NCBI GenBank assembly: GCA_037176905.1
Contig: JBBBWG010004224.1
Span: 33,287 to 84,562 of the forward strand
DNA: 51,276 bases
Direction of reading: 5' to 3'
Origin: Azolla pinnata
Taxonomy: Eukaryota > Streptophyta > Polypodiopsida > Salviniales > Salviniaceae
This document shows positions 1 through 10,599 of this stretch, piece by piece; positions within the stretch are counted from its first letter, which is position 1, and each line of letters begins with the position of its first letter. Under the pieces are notes generated by a model. It saw only the letters and a list, made by a program, of their open reading frames with translations, made no database searches and had not been told where the DNA came from. The position numbers and the translations under genes were made by a program.

Positions 1-232
1 CAGTGAGAAGGTTAGGGTTTAGGGTTTTAGCAGGATTGAGATGAGAGGTTTAGGGTTTAGGGTTTTAGCAGGATTGAGATGAGAGGTTTAGGGTTTAGCA
101 GTAATTAGAGGTTCAGGGTTTAGGGTTAGCAGCAATTAGAGGTTTAGGGTTTAGGGTTTAGCAACATTGACTAAGATGAGTGGTTTAGGGTTTAGCAACC
201 CTGAGATGAGTGGTTTAGGGTTTAGCAACACT
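1..232. repeat. Telo-box minisatellite upstream of the BASS1-like gene
   Basis: About seven diverged units of roughly 30-40 bp, each holding one to three copies of the plant telomere motif TTTAGGG followed by a spacer such as TTAGCAGGATTGAGATGAG. The repeat ends about 40 bases before the BASS1-like start codon, so it occupies that gene's proximal promoter or 5' UTR. It is not a pure telomere tract because the spacers are regular. Telo-boxes are known promoter elements in plants; a regulatory role here is inference. Confidence 0.85.
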
Positions 233-269
233 CAGAAGAAAGAACCGGAAAGAAAGTCTGTGTGGTGCC

Positions 270-2242
270 ATGGCTTCTCTGCTTCGAGGTCATTCCCCGT
301 CGGACGCGAGCTCTTTCCGTTCATTCCTGCCCCCTCCGCCGCTTCGTTCGCGTACCCGACCCCGGATCCTGCTCTCCTCCTCGCGATGCAGACCCGATCC
401 TCTCAGAAATCCCTCACCGGCCACGCCGCTCGTCAGAAACGCGACAGATCTTCCGCCAGGAGCGGGACTTCGCAGCACAGGAAGATGGCCGATGGAATGC
501 GGCGTGGCAGCAGCCGCTGGCCCTCATTTTTCCGGGAGAAGGCCTGAGCTCTTCGGGAGGAAGCCGTTTGTGAGCTCCTGCACGGGAGCAGCTGGGGATG
601 GGAAGGCCGCATCTTGTCAGGGCTTTTCGTCATCTTCGTCATGGATGTCAAGCCTGTTGAAATTCATCGAGCTGTTCTCTATCTTGTTCCCAGTGTGGAT
701 CGCTGTCGCTTGCCTCGCTGCACTTGCAAGACCTCAAGCTTTTACTTGGATCACTGGACGTTGGCAGATGTCCGCCATCATCATCACTATGCTGGGTTAG
801 TTCTTATTCTGCGTTTTCTCTTGTGTTCATTTCATCCTCCCATCATTGATTCCGAGGAACTCAGATAGCGGTCTATCATTCACATGTAGACTTTAAATAA
901 TGCATATCGCTTTCGCTTTCTAACAATTGTTTTCTTAATCCTAATAGAATTTATTCTCCTTTCCTATACTAGTAACTCTTGTTTTGATTCTATAATTGGC
1001 GGATCATTATTATTGTGAATGATTATGAAGCGTATTTCGTGTAATCAAAGGGCCGAAGGAATCTACTAGCTATGCAAAACTAAACATTTCCTTTTCTAGG
1101 TTACTACCTATGCTCCTTAATTGTTATATGCAAGTTGATGGAACATTTTGAAGAGACTGGATCCTGGACCAGTCATGCCTTTCACGTGCATGTTAATAAT
1201 GTGGTACCATAATCATTATGATCTATGCTGATGATATTTTCTCACCATAAGAGTTACTGGAAGAAATCATCAGAGTAAAAGCTCTGCTGGAGTAGAAGTT
1301 CAAGATGGGAAATCTACACAAACCAGTAAGAGAGGAATGCCAGATTTTGCCCATAGTTGAAAGCTGAGCTTTCTCAATGTATGTTTGATTGTGTACATTA
1401 CCATACCTAGATGCATATACTGAGTTTTGGCTTCCGAATGCTATTCCACGATTATAAACCTTATATTGCTTTCTAGATTAAATATCAGTTGTGAAAATCT
1501 GCCGCTGGATAATAAATGAGATGTAGCAAGTTAGTTTGACTTAAGCTAGTGGTGACGTTGTTTCACTTGATGCAACTACCAGGAATGGGAATGACACTAA
1601 CAGTAGATGACTTTGGGGCTGCATTTTCTATGCCAAAGGAGCTTCTTGCTGGCGTTATCCTTCAATACACGGTATGTACATGAGATGAGCCACATAGATT
1701 CACACCGCTAATATATGAAAGAGGACTCTGTTGTCCAAATATTAACCATGAAACCAGATGAATTTCAGTTGTACATTCTTTGTATGCCTCAGGGAAACCA
1801 AGGAGCATAATTATGGTTTCACCTGTATTATTTACTTCAATTTGAGTATAAGATATGAATCACTCTAGTGAGAATTTGTTTCTAATTTTTCCACCTTAAC
1901 AGCAGAGGTCTAAATCATATGCTTGACATTTTTGAGCCACTAAGAAGCTAACATTGAGAAAAACAGTGGTATGTTTAATCGCATGGTGCTGGATGCGTGG
2001 TGAAATTAGTCCTGCTGCATTGAAATGGTTGGTTCTGCTCTTACGTACAACAGAAACCTAGGTGAATTCGTATGAGAACTAATGAATTGGAGTGGCCAAG
2101 AAACAGAAATTGAAATGTCTAATTCAGTGTATTATTTTTTTCTGAACAGGTAATGCCGGCTGCAGGTGCAATCATTAGTCATTTGTTTAAGCTTCCTTCA
2201 TATTATGCTGCTGGATTGGTTCTGGTGGCGTGCTGTCCAGGA

Positions 2243-2280
<38 letters not shown>

Positions 2281-5148
2281 GTCAAAAACTATATGTTTTC
2301 TATTGCAATCAACATTTTTGCAATCAATTGATCCACAAAGATCACTTGCGTTAGTGCTGAACCTGTTTTAATAATGGAATGATAATCTGAGGTTCTAGTG
2401 AAGGCGCAGCAGCCCTTTTTGTTGCGTCCTAGGTTCAGTTTTCTTTGCATGTTACAGTGGTACAAATTTCCTTCTGAATCACATCATAATGCTTGACTGC
2501 TTCCAAATGCAGGAACAGCAAGTAATGTGGTTACTTACCTTGCTCGGTGAGCACTTGTATTGGGCATTGTTATTCTCAAAACTAGGGACAGCTCGAACAC
2601 AGGAAGAATTGTGGATTTTGTATCGTTTTGTATTGTTTTGTACTATTCGGGCTGTAAAATCTGTGGCATTGACTATACCGGAACCTTTCTTTTTGCATAT
2701 ATGCAGGGGAAATGTGGCACTTTCTGTTATCATGACGTCTGCAAGTACTTTTTTGGCTGTGGTATGTTAATACGAACTTTGTATGCAAACCACTATTGTG
2801 TGAGATTGAAGCCAAGGACAAATTTACGCACGTCAGTTCACATTATTTGCCATCGAGTGGACATTTAGCTACCCTTTCTCTCAAATTATAAATTTTTGTG
2901 GCATGATGCATGCAGTTTATATAAATTAATTAGAGGCTAACAATTGGCTGCCAGATCATGACCCCCTTCTTGACGGCAAAATTTGCTGGACAATATGTTG
3001 CTGTTGATGCAGCTGCCCTTTTGATATCCACTCTTCAGGCAAGTTATCTATATCTTTACTACACTTTCTCCGTCTTTGGTGATAAAGCAGATTTCAGGAC
3101 TGGGAAAGAGAATATTGAAGTCTAATCGAAGTTTGTCTATATATATATAGAATGTATTCAAAATTTATTTAAGAAACATGAAAACTACAAAAGACCCGAA
3201 TTTTCCTTTCTACTTCTAGATACGCTTAAGGTTTTGTTGTTTAACCTTCTTCTCATATCAATCTACAGACATTCCCATACACAGTCCTTCCAAGGATGAA
3301 ATGCCCGTTTTCTGATAAAGGATTTGTTAACCCTCTTCAGAGCCTTCTCCTTTATAGCATGGGTTTGTGTAAAAAACGGATCCTGAATAAAACACATCCT
3401 CATGTTCGATTTCTCTGATGTGCTGTTTATATATATAAAAATGCTGCGTGCTAAAGGGATTTGAATGAATGATTACATCTATTAATTAAAAACATTTTCA
3501 TTTTGCTATTCGTTTCATGTTTTACAGGTAGTTCTTGTGCCAGTCATGGCAGGAGTGGCTATGGCACATTTCTTTCCTGAAGCTGTCAAGAAGATTTCCC
3601 CATTTGCACCAATGGTGGCAATAATTGCTGTTGCAGGTTCGTGTGCAAGTGCCATTGCTCAAAGTTCAGAAGCCATCTTAACTTCAGGAGGCCAAATATT
3701 GGCAGCGGTGGTGTGTTTACATTTTATTGGATTTTTGTTGGGCTTTGTGCTGTCAAAGCTTCTGGGATTTGCGAACCCAACAGCCCTCACAATTTCGATT
3801 GAAGTTGGCATGCAGGTAAAATGCTCTAAATCTGTTTTAGCATTTCCTGAGGTGCTTGTACTTGGTTAATAGCCATTAAGTGCGAGAAAGTTATCATGTC
3901 AACCTAAGAAGAGAACCACTTAAAGGCTATAAGGTATATGTGAGGAGTAAGCATAGGGTCTAATGGTGTTAAAACTTAAAACTTGTGTAAATACTAAGGG
4001 ATCTGTAGGAAAATGCCTTATTTTTATTTGGGTTGGTGAAAGACAAACGAACGCTCAGAAAAAAAATAAAATTCAAATAATGACAAAATTTTACAAATCG
4101 ACACTTACTCACAGGTGGTAACTAATTTGTAATCAAAATGCTAATCTTCTTCTTCATTCGTGTTTAGTGTTAATAGTATCATTACTTCCATCATCATGTG
4201 TATCGTTGCAATTAATGACCCATTGGCCATTAACCTACGTCGGGCATCTCATATTTAAATTAAGGGAGGATGACGAAAACACTCAGAAAAAACTATAAAT
4301 TGCAAAATAACGTTGAAGAAATATAAAAAAATTACAAATCGACACTTATCCATAGCAATGCTGCAATTAAATTGACACTGACCCACACGAGGTAACTTCA
4401 AAATGCTCCTCCATTCTTTCTTCTTCATTCGTGTTTTCTCTGCTTTAATGTAATATTAATAAGCATCACCACTTTATTCAGTATTCTAATCTGTCTACTT
4501 TTAACACAATATTCAAATTTTTGTGATTAAATTATTGTACTAATCAATTAGATTAATCAACCAATCGAGTAATTAAAAGCTCTCGACTTATTAATTAGTG
4601 CAAGATTGATTAAGACAATCTCGAAGGATCAACTTAATCAGATCTTGAATGAATTAATTAGAGGGGTTGGTTAAACAATTGTTGGGTAATCAGCAAACTT
4701 ATATGGACCATCATCATCAACAACATAAGGATAATAATAGTTCCGGATTACATCAGATTGGTCAATCTGCAATAACCTAATATTACAGATTGAAGTGGTC
4801 GCCCATTCTAGGTTTTCTCATTGGGCAATTTTCAATTTTTGGGTATAGATCTGTATCCTGCAAACTTTTTGCCATAATTTACAACTTTTTTGGCATTATT
4901 TTGTAGTTACTAATTCTTTTACAATCTCACCGTAACTATTCTGACCTTTCTTTTGCTTACTTTTATAGAACTCGGTCCTGGGAGTTGTGCTCGCAAATAA
5001 ACACTTCATCAATCCTCTGACAGCAGTGCCCTGTGCAATTTCAAGTGTGTGTCACTCTATACTTGGCAGTTCTCTTGCAGCATTCTGGCGGGCCTTCTCA
5101 ATCGCAGATGGAGACATTATGACACAAAAAGGCATTCCAGCTGACTGA
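270..5148 (+). CDS. BASS1: Plastid sodium/metabolite cotransporter, BASS1-like (bile acid:sodium symporter family)
   Basis: Eight exons: 270-795, 1583-1671, 2150-2243, 2513-2546, 2707-2761, 2955-3038, 3528-3815, 4969-5148; 449 aa. The start sits in a strong context (gccATGGc). The first ~125 residues are rich in Ser, Arg and Pro with few acidic residues, typical of a chloroplast transit peptide. The rest is the SBF/BASS membrane domain of about ten hydrophobic segments. Family landmarks visible are GMTLTVDDF, a CCPGG-TASN junction across exons 3/4, RGNVALSVIMTSAST, AGQYVAVDAA, SIEVGMQNSVLGVVLA and AVPCAISSVCHS. These resemble Arabidopsis BASS1 more than BASS2 (pyruvate carrier). BASS1 lies in the plastid envelope; pantoate/ketopantoate has been proposed as its substrate, but substrate cannot be read from this sequence. 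Intron 6 has a GC donor. Intron 3 begins directly with a CT microsatellite. Intron 7 is the longest (1153 bp). Confidence 0.93.
2247..2275. repeat. (CT)n microsatellite at the 5' end of BASS1 intron 3
   Basis: An uninterrupted CT dinucleotide run starts three bases after the splice junction, so the donor reads GTTTCTCTCT. The donor position is fixed by protein homology (CCPGG-TASN), so the weak +3 to +6 bases are real. Confidence 0.9.
3039..3044 (+). other. GC splice donor (BASS1 intron 6)
   Basis: The exon ends CTTCAG and the intron begins GCAAGT. The AG|GCAAGT context is the classic strong form of the minor GC-AG intron class. Joining 3038 to 3528 gives STLQ-VVLVPVMAG, matching the BASS1 family without gap. 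A GT three bases downstream would shift the frame. Confidence 0.88.
4045..4440. repeat. Diverged direct duplication inside BASS1 intron 7
   Basis: Two related blocks, about 4045-4170 and 4266-4436, share CGCTCAGAAAA/CACTCAGAAAA, TTACAAATCGACACTTA, GGTAACT, TCAAAATGCT and TTCTTCATTCGTGTTT in the same order, with insertions between them. This is an old intronic duplication or two relics of one repeat family. I see no coding potential. Confidence 0.6.
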
Positions 5149-7040
5149 GAAAGGCATAGCATACCATCTTTGTTTGTGGTTTATATGCATGTACCATATA
5201 GCACGATTGTCAATTGCGACAGATTTGATGCTTTCAGCATGCATGCTAAATAGGTCATTGAGGTGTTTAAGCCCAATCTAGACTGTGCTATTTTCTTGGC
5301 ACGATGGGGTGTGATTAATAAATTAATCCTAAAGCCCTAATCAATAAGAAGTTTTTTCTTGTTTTGAAAAAAAAAAAACAATTGGCTCATCTTCAACGAC
5401 TGTGTAGACGGCAGGCAGGGCTATATAAATTCTCAAGGTGTATGATACTAAAACAGGATTATAGTTTATACAGAGGACTTCTAATGCTAGAAATGTTTCT
5501 GTTGTTGAAAATGAAGCTCTGGATTCTGTGGTCGGGCGAAAGATGTTGAACAGAAGGCCTTTGATGCAGTAAAGGTGCCCGATCTCAAGTTGGTAATGCC
5601 TAGAGTTTGTACAGTGTTGAGTTGGTCTCAAAATGTGGTATTAGGCAAGGCTGCAGACCACATTGTGTTTTTCCATGGCTGTTTGATTCATCAAAAAGAA
5701 AGAACACTAATCGCAGGTCAGTAATCACAGGAGGAGAACAGCGATCAGCATCGTGCGTAGTTTGTTCTCTCGTCGAATTTGTGCAAGACATGAAGGCATA
5801 GATCTGCCACCACAAATGTGGAATTGAGCTACATGCGAAGTCCCATAGTGCAGGTCAAATCTGAACTATTCTTTGTGTTGTCCCCATTGTGGCCATTCTC
5901 TCGGCGAATGGAGAAAAATTCATCTTCCGAGAGAGAGAGAAAGCACATGTTTCGTTTTGTTTAGGATTTTTGGTGTTAGGTGCGATGGCGATGACGATGA
6001 AACTGCCGTGTACCTCACGTTGTTCTGTCACGAGATGTGATCTGGCGCCTGACACAGCGAGCGAGAGATCGGAAGGAGGTTGGGGCGTTGCTTCTAGATT
6101 ACACAAAGTAAAGTCGACGGCAAAAAGAGGACCCTCCAAAGGAAAAAGCTCTCATCGTTTGGTCCGTGGAATGTTAGGAAGCATATGCCCACCATATGCG
6201 ATCGGAACAGGAGAGCGAGTGTTTCGCCAGACCAAGTCACGTGTCAGAACGGAGCCCTTTTTCTCAAAGAAAAAATTACTAGAAAACGCACGACGAGTTC
6301 ATCGAGTTACATTTCGATGCCTTCCACAGTTGGAAATTAGAGATTCATGCTCGGTTTCATCGGTGTCGAGTTAACTGATCGGCATTTAAATTGGTTAGGT
6401 CCGTAAATGTCTAACATCTGCTGATCGAATACAGTGGGAGAATCAATCGGCAAGCAGCAGAACGATGTAGCAAACGAGTTCAGAATCAACGAACATGAGA
6501 GGCGATAGATGGAAGCAATAAGAAAGAGATGATCAGTAGGAAGCGATCAAGAAGCAGCATTAGCAGGGGAAGGAATAAAAAGAATCGATGGGAATGAACT
6601 GGGTGCTAGGTATGAGCGAGAGATTAAACCAGGCGTTGATCGCTAATTTCTAATTCTTTAGCAATCACTAAAACCGAGATCAAGGAAATTTTCAGCTAAA
6701 TTTTTGCTTTCCGGCGATTCCCCCGCCCCCAGTTCTTACTCACACCCTAAATTTTCAGCTTCCAGATGGCTTTGATTCCAGATCATCGATCCGGGAACTC
6801 GGCAGTTTCCCCAAATCTCCGATTGTAAAGAAATTGTTCCACCCTTCGGACGGTCCGGTTCTATAAGAAAAAAAGGCTTCGATTGCGGGGCCAGAATGCA
6901 GGTGGCTCCTCCTCCCTCCTTCCTCCCTGCTTCTGTAAAAAATCTCACAAACAATTGAGAAAGGAATCAATCAGCAAGAAAATGGAATGGAAGAAAGATA
7001 TCCAGCAAGTCTTCCAATAACATGTGAAGGGGAGAAGCAG
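5149..7040. other. Intergenic region after BASS1 (no gene recognised)
   Basis: It includes the BASS1 3' UTR and an A-run near 5367. The longest open frame here (5889-6374, 161 codons on +) has no recognisable domain and biased composition, so I do not call it a gene. The second half (about 6400-7040) is purine-rich with GAAG/AGCA words. Confidence 0.55.
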
Positions 7041-7043
7041 AGT

Positions 7044-7133
7044 AGTGTGAAAGCGGACAAGTGGGAAAGCGGACAAGTGTGAAACCGGACAAGTGTGAAG
7101 GCGGACAAGTGTGAAACCGGACGAGTGTGAACG
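7044..7133. repeat. 16-bp tandem minisatellite
   Basis: Five full units and a partial one of AGTGTGAAAGCGGACA, with substitutions only at a few positions (AAGCGG, AACCGG, AGGCGG). It lies just before a pyrimidine-rich tract and the transcript-like region that follows, so it could sit in a promoter. Confidence 0.9.
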
Positions 7134-7164
7134 CGCGGCTCTGAGTCGGTTTAACGTTTCCGTC

Positions 7165-7225
7165 TTTTCTTCTTCTTCTTTCTTCTTCTTCTTCTTCTTT
7201 CTTCTTCTTCGTCGTCGTCTTCTTC
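7165..7225. repeat. (TTC)n pyrimidine tract
   Basis: Imperfect CTT/TTC/CGT triplet repeats. Similar tracts lie just upstream of, or in, the 5' regions of OGDH, POC1, CESA and the RING gene in this window, so this one may mark a promoter or 5' UTR on the + strand. Confidence 0.75.
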
Positions 7226-7323
7226 GTGTTTCTTCTGCAGCGAGATAAGGAAGAAAAACGCAGGCATGGCCATGGCATCTTCCCCGTGATGTCCTCTCCT
7301 GCCTCTTCCCCCTCCATCTCTGC

Positions 7324-7590
7324 CACCGTCTTCCCACGTTTCCTGCAGATTCTTGACAAGACGCAAGTGGTGAGACTCTCTCTCTCTCTCCCTCTCATGA
7401 ATTTGTTTCCATGGCTGTGAGATCCCGCCGCTGTGTGCCCCTCCTTCCTCCCATCTCACTCTCTCCTCCCCCGTTTCTTTTGTCTCTCTCCATGTTCTCC
7501 ACCGCCTCCCCAGGTTTCCTCCAGATTCCTGAGAAGACACAAGTGGTGAGGGACTCTTTCGCTCACCTGACTTGTTTCCATGGCCGATCT
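7324..7590 (+). repeat. Tandemly duplicated exon-like block, unit about 175 bp
   Basis: Two diverged copies begin at about 7324 and 7500. Each reads CACCG-C-TCCC, then TTTCCT(G/C)CAGATTC, then AAGACRCAAGTGGTGAG, then a CT-rich stretch, then TTGTTTCCATGGC. A third, more decayed partial copy is suggested near 7710 (GCTTTCCTGCAGATCC). Acceptor (CAG) and donor (GTGAG) are both included, as in exon duplication. Confidence 0.7.
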
Positions 7591-8786
7591 GTGCTTTGCA
7601 GGCTCCTTTGAGCCGAAGTTGCAAGATCCCGTCTTTTGTCTTGCTCTCCCACCCCTATCTCTCTCTATTTTCCCCTGTTCTCTAATTAATTTCTTCTCAT
7701 GCTTGACGCTTTCCTGCAGATCCATACAAATTGTGTCCAGTTGTTTTTTTCTCGTCTGTTTGTGCATCTTACTACTTCTCGTGCCTTCAGATCTATTCGC
7801 GCTGGTGTTCTTTTTCTGTCTGTTTGTTTTCCTGTTAGTCTGTCTCTCCTTCTATCTTCGTTGTTTCAGTTAACCTCCTTTCAGACAGATCTATCAGGAA
7901 CGTTACCTTTTCCTACATGATAATCTTTGCATCACATCCGTTTTCTCTTAATTTCTTTTAGAACTCTACATGTCTTGTTATCTCGTCTTGTCTTCCTGCC
8001 ATATACTAGGATCGGCGAGGATTCTAAGCTTGTACCTCCTATCGTTTTTGTGTGATTAAGATATTTTACAGGTCTGGTACTGATTTTTTTATTTAGTTCA
8101 GCCTGCTTCGACAGTCCTTCAATAACTTCTATTCTACGTTTATTTTAGTTGTGCTCGTCTTGCTGTTAGACGGTAGTAATTTTATTAGCTTGTACTGTTT
8201 GCTCACTGATTGTAACGTTCTTTTGAGAGATCTGTTTGTTTTCTAATATTGGCACGAAACCTGACTTAACCATCTTGTATATGCAGATTTGGCGTCAAAG
8301 CTGTGGCTTCTCTGGAGAACATGTATTGCCTCCTTGGTTTTTTAGATACCTGTCGCGATATTTGTCAACTGAGGTATCCTTTTAGACTTTGTTGTACGCA
8401 CTGTAATTGTTCGGACTGCATTCGAAACTCCAAAGTTTATTTTATTTTGGTGTTGTTTCAGGACCGGCCACTTTGGCCCGGGAGAAAGCACTTCAAGAGA
8501 CGCATCCATGCGACATGCAAATGTAGACTTCCATACGGAAGGGCGGAATCTGTCAAGATGGAAAGATTGGAGCATTGTTTCGTACTCGTCCTTGGCATAC
8601 CGGAGAATTTTCTTGCTATGATTATTATAATTGTAGCGCTTCTGCGAGGAAGCATGGTAGCCACTGTAAAGGACGGTTTTTGATTGTAGGGCTAGCTATC
8701 ATCATCATCATCCGGTGGCGGTCTGTTCCCTTCATCGGACAGCGTATGGCTTCTCATGTTTTTCTCTCTTCATCGATCATCAAATG

Positions 8787-8820
8787 ATCCTTCCCCTATG
8801 GGTGCGCTCACGGGGTGGAT
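8787..8820 (+). repeat. 34-nt hairpin motif, copy 1
   Basis: First of three identical copies. The sequence starts ATCCTTCCCC and ends CGGGGTGGAT. The outer arms ATCC/GGAT and CCCC/GGGG pair, and the inner TGGG-TGCG-CTCA forms a second short stem with a tetraloop, so the whole motif is one stem-loop. Flanks of the three copies do not match beyond a few bases. Confidence 0.9.
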
Positions 8821-8855
8821 CACCAAGCAATAAAAAAGATCAGCCGTTTTGGTTC

Positions 8856-8901
8856 CTGAGGTGGGGAGATCCATTTTTCGTTTCGGATCTCCCCATCTCA
8901 G
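8856..8901. repeat. 17-bp stem-loop between hairpin copies
   Basis: CTGAGGTGGGGAGATCC pairs with GGATCTCCCCATCTCAG across a 12-nt loop, with one G-T wobble. It lies 35 bases after hairpin copy 1 and is a distinct sequence. Confidence 0.85.
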
Positions 8902-9208
8902 TTGTGTGTGGTGTGCCTGGTTTGTTCATTCTTTCTCTGCATGTGATTGTGTGCGTGTGCATGGTCCTTTTGCGTGAGTTCCTGAGTCTAGCAGATAAAA
9001 AGGAAACGGGTAATAACCTCAATCGCGCTACTCAAATCGCCTAACCAATAATATCAGATAGAAGATAAATGGTGATACGTACTACCTCGGTATAATAACC
9101 TCGTACAGTTTTGGATCCATGAAAAATCACAGAGCTCGAGTCTCCTGTGGTTTCTGCTTTAACATCGTACGATTATTAACTTCTGGTTGGTTTTCGTAGA
9201 GTACAATG

Positions 9209-9242
9209 ATCCTTCCCCTATGGGTGCGCTCACGGGGTGGAT
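9209..9242 (+). repeat. 34-nt hairpin motif, copy 2
   Basis: Identical over all 34 bases to the copy at 8787-8820, in the same orientation, 422 bases downstream. Adjacent sequence differs apart from a shared ATG just before it. Confidence 0.9.
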
Positions 9243-9343
9243 CTCTTAACGAAGCGTACTAACACACGTTAAATGCTAAGAGTAGTAACGAATGATTGGA
9301 TTTTGACGAGTCGAATGGTAATGTTGAGTAGTCTTGCAATGGA

Positions 9344-9377
9344 ATCCTTCCCCTATGGGTGCGCTCACGGGGTGGAT
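9344..9377 (+). repeat. 34-nt hairpin motif, copy 3
   Basis: Identical over all 34 bases to copies 1 and 2, same orientation, 135 bases after copy 2. Both flanks are unrelated to those of the other copies. Confidence 0.9.
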
Positions 9378-10599
9378 ATTCATGCAGCCGATTTTTTGCA
9401 CTTATTTGTAATGTAAGTGTATCCAAGGAGATACATTATGTTTCCTGGTTTTTGCTGTTGGGGTCGAGAGTTCCTTTCTGTAGATTTCAATTATTATAGG
9501 GATTTCTATATTAATCTCCTTGTACAGCATGTCGAGGTCACAGCAGGGCTTGCAGATCAATTGACAGCGGAGGATGTTTCATGGTTGAAGAATCAGAGCG
9601 TGGCTGTATTGACAAGTACTACAAGTGTGGAACAGTCTTGGGCATGTTGAAGTTTGTAAGTTTGCTTCCATGTTTTTCTACTCAGTTTGTTCTTCTAAAT
9701 CGGCCCTGCTGAGGCGAAATATCACTTTTCATGGGTTGTCATTATTGTTGGTGTATATGGTATTCTTCTGTGCAGTTTGGAGGTACATTGGTTGGCGGGA
9801 TAAAATCCCCTTTCGTTTACATTCATCATGTAATATTCTCTAGAAGAACATTATATAGTAAAGAGATGTATTAATAAGTTAAAATTACAGATTCCTTTCA
9901 TTCGCTGTTGAGCCTGACAGCGAATATGTAGGACTCTGCCAGTTGTATCTGGGATCCTCAATCAAGACCTGTTATATCAGAGCTGTTATTTCTCAGTTTT
10001 GTAAAGCCTACCCTGGAGAAGGCTTTATCTGGGGGTTCCTTTGCATATGCTTTGGCACCGACTCAAGGCTGAGAGAGTGCTGGTTTCAGCTGCTTTTGGA
10101 GGAGCTATTTAGGAGGGGAAAGGCAGTTCTCTCACCCATTTAGTTAGGAGGGTGAGTGGACAATTTCTATCATCATAATGTCCAATAATGGATGCTTGAT
10201 GAAATGTATCTGAAGTTTGTGTCCTATCTTGATCTATTTTGTGCAGATTTGCTGATACGACAATCTTTCTTGAGCATTACATTCAATTGCCTACAGAAGT
10301 GTGGCATTTACCTCACAGTTTTGTCTGCTATTTAATAATCTTGATAGAAAGTTTGCAAGCATTCAGGCAGGAATGGTTGGATGGGTCTTTCAATATTGTT
10401 GGAATGCTGCAATAAAATGTTGGTCCTTGTGTAGAACAATTGCATCGGGTAAGTGCATGAAGCTGTTTGTGGATGCTGCCCTTCTAACTTCTTATGTTGG
10501 TGTAAGATTTATATTCCCTTATAGCTTTCTATCCAGATCAATTATTGTTGTTATTGATGCAGAAAACCTGTAATGGCCGACCTGGTGAGACTAATGTCT

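Noticed and set aside
1..232. True chromosome end
   Set aside because: Telomere motifs are interrupted by regular spacers and are followed by ordinary genes; it is an internal minisatellite.
5889..6374. 161-codon open frame on +
   Set aside because: No recognisable domain, no splice partner, composition like its surroundings.
7044..7133. CRISPR-like array
   Set aside because: Units are contiguous with no spacers, and the window is eukaryotic.
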